This document shows, piece after piece, positions 5,824 to 7,217 of a stretch of DNA of 7,217 nucleotides; the first letter of the stretch is position 1; every line of letters begins with the position of its first letter. The position numbers were made by a program, and so were the translations under genes. Source of the stretch: Thermoleophilia bacterium (lineage in GTDB: Bacteria; Actinomycetota; Thermoleophilia; Gaiellales; Gaiellaceae); assembly GCA_016844515.1 (NCBI GenBank), contig JAERMP010000113.1:1-7217 (forward strand). The letters run 5' to 3'. The notes beneath the pieces are model-generated. The model made no database searches. It was not told the origin of the DNA and saw nothing but the letters and a program-made list of their open reading frames with translations.

Positions 5824-6455
5824 GAGTCGGGATCGAGACTGACCACGACGTGCGTGACCGGCACGTCGTACCGAACTCGGACACCGTCGACCACGCCTCG
5901 CTCGAGCCAGTTCGACCTACCCGGCGGGTGAGTTGAGATCACGATCTCATCGGGTTGGAACGATCTCACCGCATCCTCCACCGCAACGAGTGGGTCGCTG
6001 TCGCCGATCTCTCCGCGCGCCTCGATACCGACCGAGCCGAGCCGCTCGAGCGTAGCGGTGAGTCGAGCCTGAGCAGCCGCCCGCGCAGGATCCTCGTCCG
6101 ACGTCCACGTCTTGAGCCGCGAGTTGAGCGCTGGGCAGACGACGAGGAAGCTCGAGGCCTGCGTGAGGGCAAGCGTGCTAATCGCGCTGACGAGCTCCTT
6201 GCCCGCGACCGTCTCGTTCGCGACTACCAGGATGCGACGCTCCTCGGGCCCACCCACGTGCTCGACGTGCGCGCGCTCGGGCCCCGGGCCTCGCTGGCGG
6301 AGGTAAACACCGATTGCGGCGCCGGTGAGAAGGAGCCAAACGACAACACCGAGTTCGGTGGAGATCGTCGAGGCGACGACGATGAGCGCGAACGCGCCGA
6401 TCGTGATGAGCAGGAAGCGGAAGGCCGCGGCCTCGCTACGAAACGGGTTCTCCAC
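5820..6455 (-). CDS. Two-TM protein with cytoplasmic Usp-like alpha/beta domain
   Basis: A 211-residue protein without a firm family name. Two hydrophobic helices (about 12-30 and 36-52) are followed by a soluble domain of alternating strands and helices: RRILVVANETVAGKEL (73-88), SSFLVVCPAL, and the final PDEIVISTHPP (168-178) and VPVTHVVVSL (about 198-207). The strand pattern and STxPxxRSxWLxR motif look like the universal stress protein (UspA) fold or the similar domain appended to some permeases; nucleotide binding is possible but I see no decisive G-rich loop. The gene lies 15 bases after coxC on the same strand, so it is likely cotranscribed with the oxidase genes. The start is GTG at 6453-6455 with GAGGA about 12 bases upstream, overlapping the coxC stop. 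Its TAG stop falls inside the hairpin repeat. The function is unknown; sensing or regulation tied to respiration is speculation. Confidence 0.75.
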   Translation of the reverse strand: MENPFRSEAAAFRFLLITIGAFALIVVASTISTELGVVVWLLLTGAAIGVYLRQRGPGPERAHVEHVGGPEERRILVVANETVAGKELVSAISTLALTQASSFLVVCPALNSRLKTWTSDEDPARAAAQARLTATLERLGSVGIEARGEIGDSDPLVAVEDAVRSFQPDEIVISTHPPGRSNWLERGVVDGVRVRYDVPVTHVVVSLDPDS

Positions 6456-6470
6456 GGCAGCTGCGCTTCC

Positions 6471-7082
6471 TCAGAGGAGGTAGACCGTCGCGTACACGAC
6501 GATCCACATGACGTCGACGAAGTGCCAGTAGATCCCGGGTAGCTCGACACCGTGGTGGTGCTCGGGCGAGAAGTGCCCCCGCGAGCCGCGGATGATCACC
6601 ATCAAGAGCAGCGAGAGGCCGACTGCGACGTGCGCGCCGTGAAGGCCGGTCAGTCCGAAGAAGACCGACGCGAAGGCGCCGTCGCCCGTGTTGAACCCGA
6701 CATTCAGGTACTCGATCACCTGCGTCATGAGGAACGCGAGGCCCATGACGAACGTCAGCACCATCCCGGCCAGGAATCCGGCGCGCTGGCCACGCTTGAT
6801 CGACTGCAGCGCCCAGTGCATCGTGAAGCTCGAGGTGACGAGGATCGCCGTGTTGACGCCGGCAACGAACACCGGGAAGTGGTACGGCTCGGGCGGCCAC
6901 TCAGCGGAAGCACTCGGGTTGACGACCCTGACGAAGAAGTACGCGGCGAAGAACGAGCCGAAGAGCATGATCTCCGACCCGATGAAGAGGAGCATCCCGA
7001 GCGTGCGCGCGTCGACACGCGAGCTCTGATTCGCCTCCGGCGGCCCGTGATGGTCATGCACAGCCTCGGCGTGTGCGCTCAA
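6471..7082 (-). CDS. coxC: Cytochrome c oxidase subunit III
   Basis: A 203-residue heme-copper oxidase subunit III of the five-helix type common in bacteria. Hydrophobic helices lie at about 27-52 (FIGSEIMLFGSFFAAYF), 69-92, 102-126 (ending MTQVIEYL), 137-164 (GLTGLHGAHVAVG, with the conserved histidines) and 181-203 (YWHFVDVMWIVVYATVYL, a hallmark of the family). The N-terminus is His-rich (HAEAVHDHHG). It supports the catalytic subunits of the terminal oxidase in the cytoplasmic membrane. I chose a TTG start at 7080-7082 because it forms a TTGA overlap with the stop of the upstream gene and gives a normal family length; the frame is open to 7175, but that stretch encodes the upstream protein in another frame. 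A GTG at 7059-7061 is an alternative. coxA and coxB are presumably beyond the right edge. Confidence 0.93.
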   Translation of the reverse strand: MSAHAEAVHDHHGPPEANQSSRVDARTLGMLLFIGSEIMLFGSFFAAYFFVRVVNPSASAEWPPEPYHFPVFVAGVNTAILVTSSFTMHWALQSIKRGQRAGFLAGMVLTFVMGLAFLMTQVIEYLNVGFNTGDGAFASVFFGLTGLHGAHVAVGLSLLLMVIIRGSRGHFSPEHHHGVELPGIYWHFVDVMWIVVYATVYLL

Positions 7083-7217
7083 ACGCCCACCCCCACCGGG
7101 GATTTGGCGACGACATGATCGACCGGCAGGCCGCTCTCCGAACGGAGCCGCCCGACGAGGTCGCGCCGGAGCCACCCCGACCGCTCACCGGGGAAGGTCG
7201 AGACGATGATCTCGTCC
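7079..7217 (-). CDS. C-terminal end of a Usp-like domain protein (partial)
   Basis: The last 45 residues of a gene entering from the right edge, starting DEIIVSTFPGERSGWLRR and ending at a TGA (7079-7081). It clearly resembles the C-terminus of the protein encoded at 5820-6455: both have DEI-xx-ST-x-P, then R-S-x-W-L-x-R, and end P-V-x-H-V-V, about 18 identities over 35 aligned positions by eye. This marks it as a paralogous Usp-like alpha/beta domain. It was too short and too close to the edge to stand out as an open frame. The stop overlaps the TTG of coxC by four bases, so the genes are translationally linked. Membrane segments, if any, would be outside the window. Confidence 0.75.
   Translation of the reverse strand, partial: DEIIVSTFPGERSGWLRRDLVGRLRSESGLPVDHVVAKSPVGVGV

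Noticed and set aside
6552..7118. Plus-strand open frame of 188 residues opposite coxC
   Set aside because: Composition is Asp/Glu/Arg/His-rich, typical of the antisense of a membrane protein; coxC on the minus strand is unambiguous.

Overview
The window looks like chromosomal core-metabolism DNA from a high-GC actinobacterium. A member of Thermoleophilia or a near relative is my best guess. The reasons are the GC-rich codon use, frequent GTG and TTG starts, gene overlaps of the ATGA/GTGA/TTGA type, -10-like boxes placed directly before start codons (leaderless style), and the flavour of the TatC, TPR and Cox proteins. This placement is inference from familiarity, not a computed assignment.

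Layout: (1) Bases 1-1706, minus strand: the start of a SUF iron-sulfur assembly operon, read as a SufR-like regulator, then sufC, then the first 27 codons of sufB. (2) Bases 1707-1832: a divergent promoter region with a perfect 7-bp dyad. (3) Bases 1833-4938, plus strand: a compact gene group of tatA, tatC, a metal-dependent amidohydrolase/deaminase and a membrane-anchored TPR protein, closed by a strong intrinsic terminator (4994-5025). (4) Bases 5052-5729, plus strand: a diheme cytochrome c lipoprotein with its own likely leaderless promoter. (5) Bases 5726-5823: a run of four hairpins whose GTAGGGGC ends supply the stop codons of both convergent genes. (6) Bases 5820-7217, minus strand: a respiratory cluster with the C-terminal end of a Usp-like protein, cytochrome c oxidase subunit III, and a two-TM protein carrying the same kind of Usp-like domain.

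The genes fit an aerobic respiratory, metalloprotein-rich physiology: SUF makes Fe-S clusters, Tat exports folded cofactor-bearing proteins, and cytochrome c and heme-copper oxidase carry electrons to oxygen. If the amidohydrolase is an aminodeoxyfutalosine deaminase, it would add a menaquinone link, but that is unproven. I see no phage, CRISPR, transposase, tRNA or rRNA gene. The least ordinary items are the hairpin repeat that ends both convergent genes, the paired Usp-like domains flanking coxC, and a TatC that lacks two glutamates usually conserved in the family.
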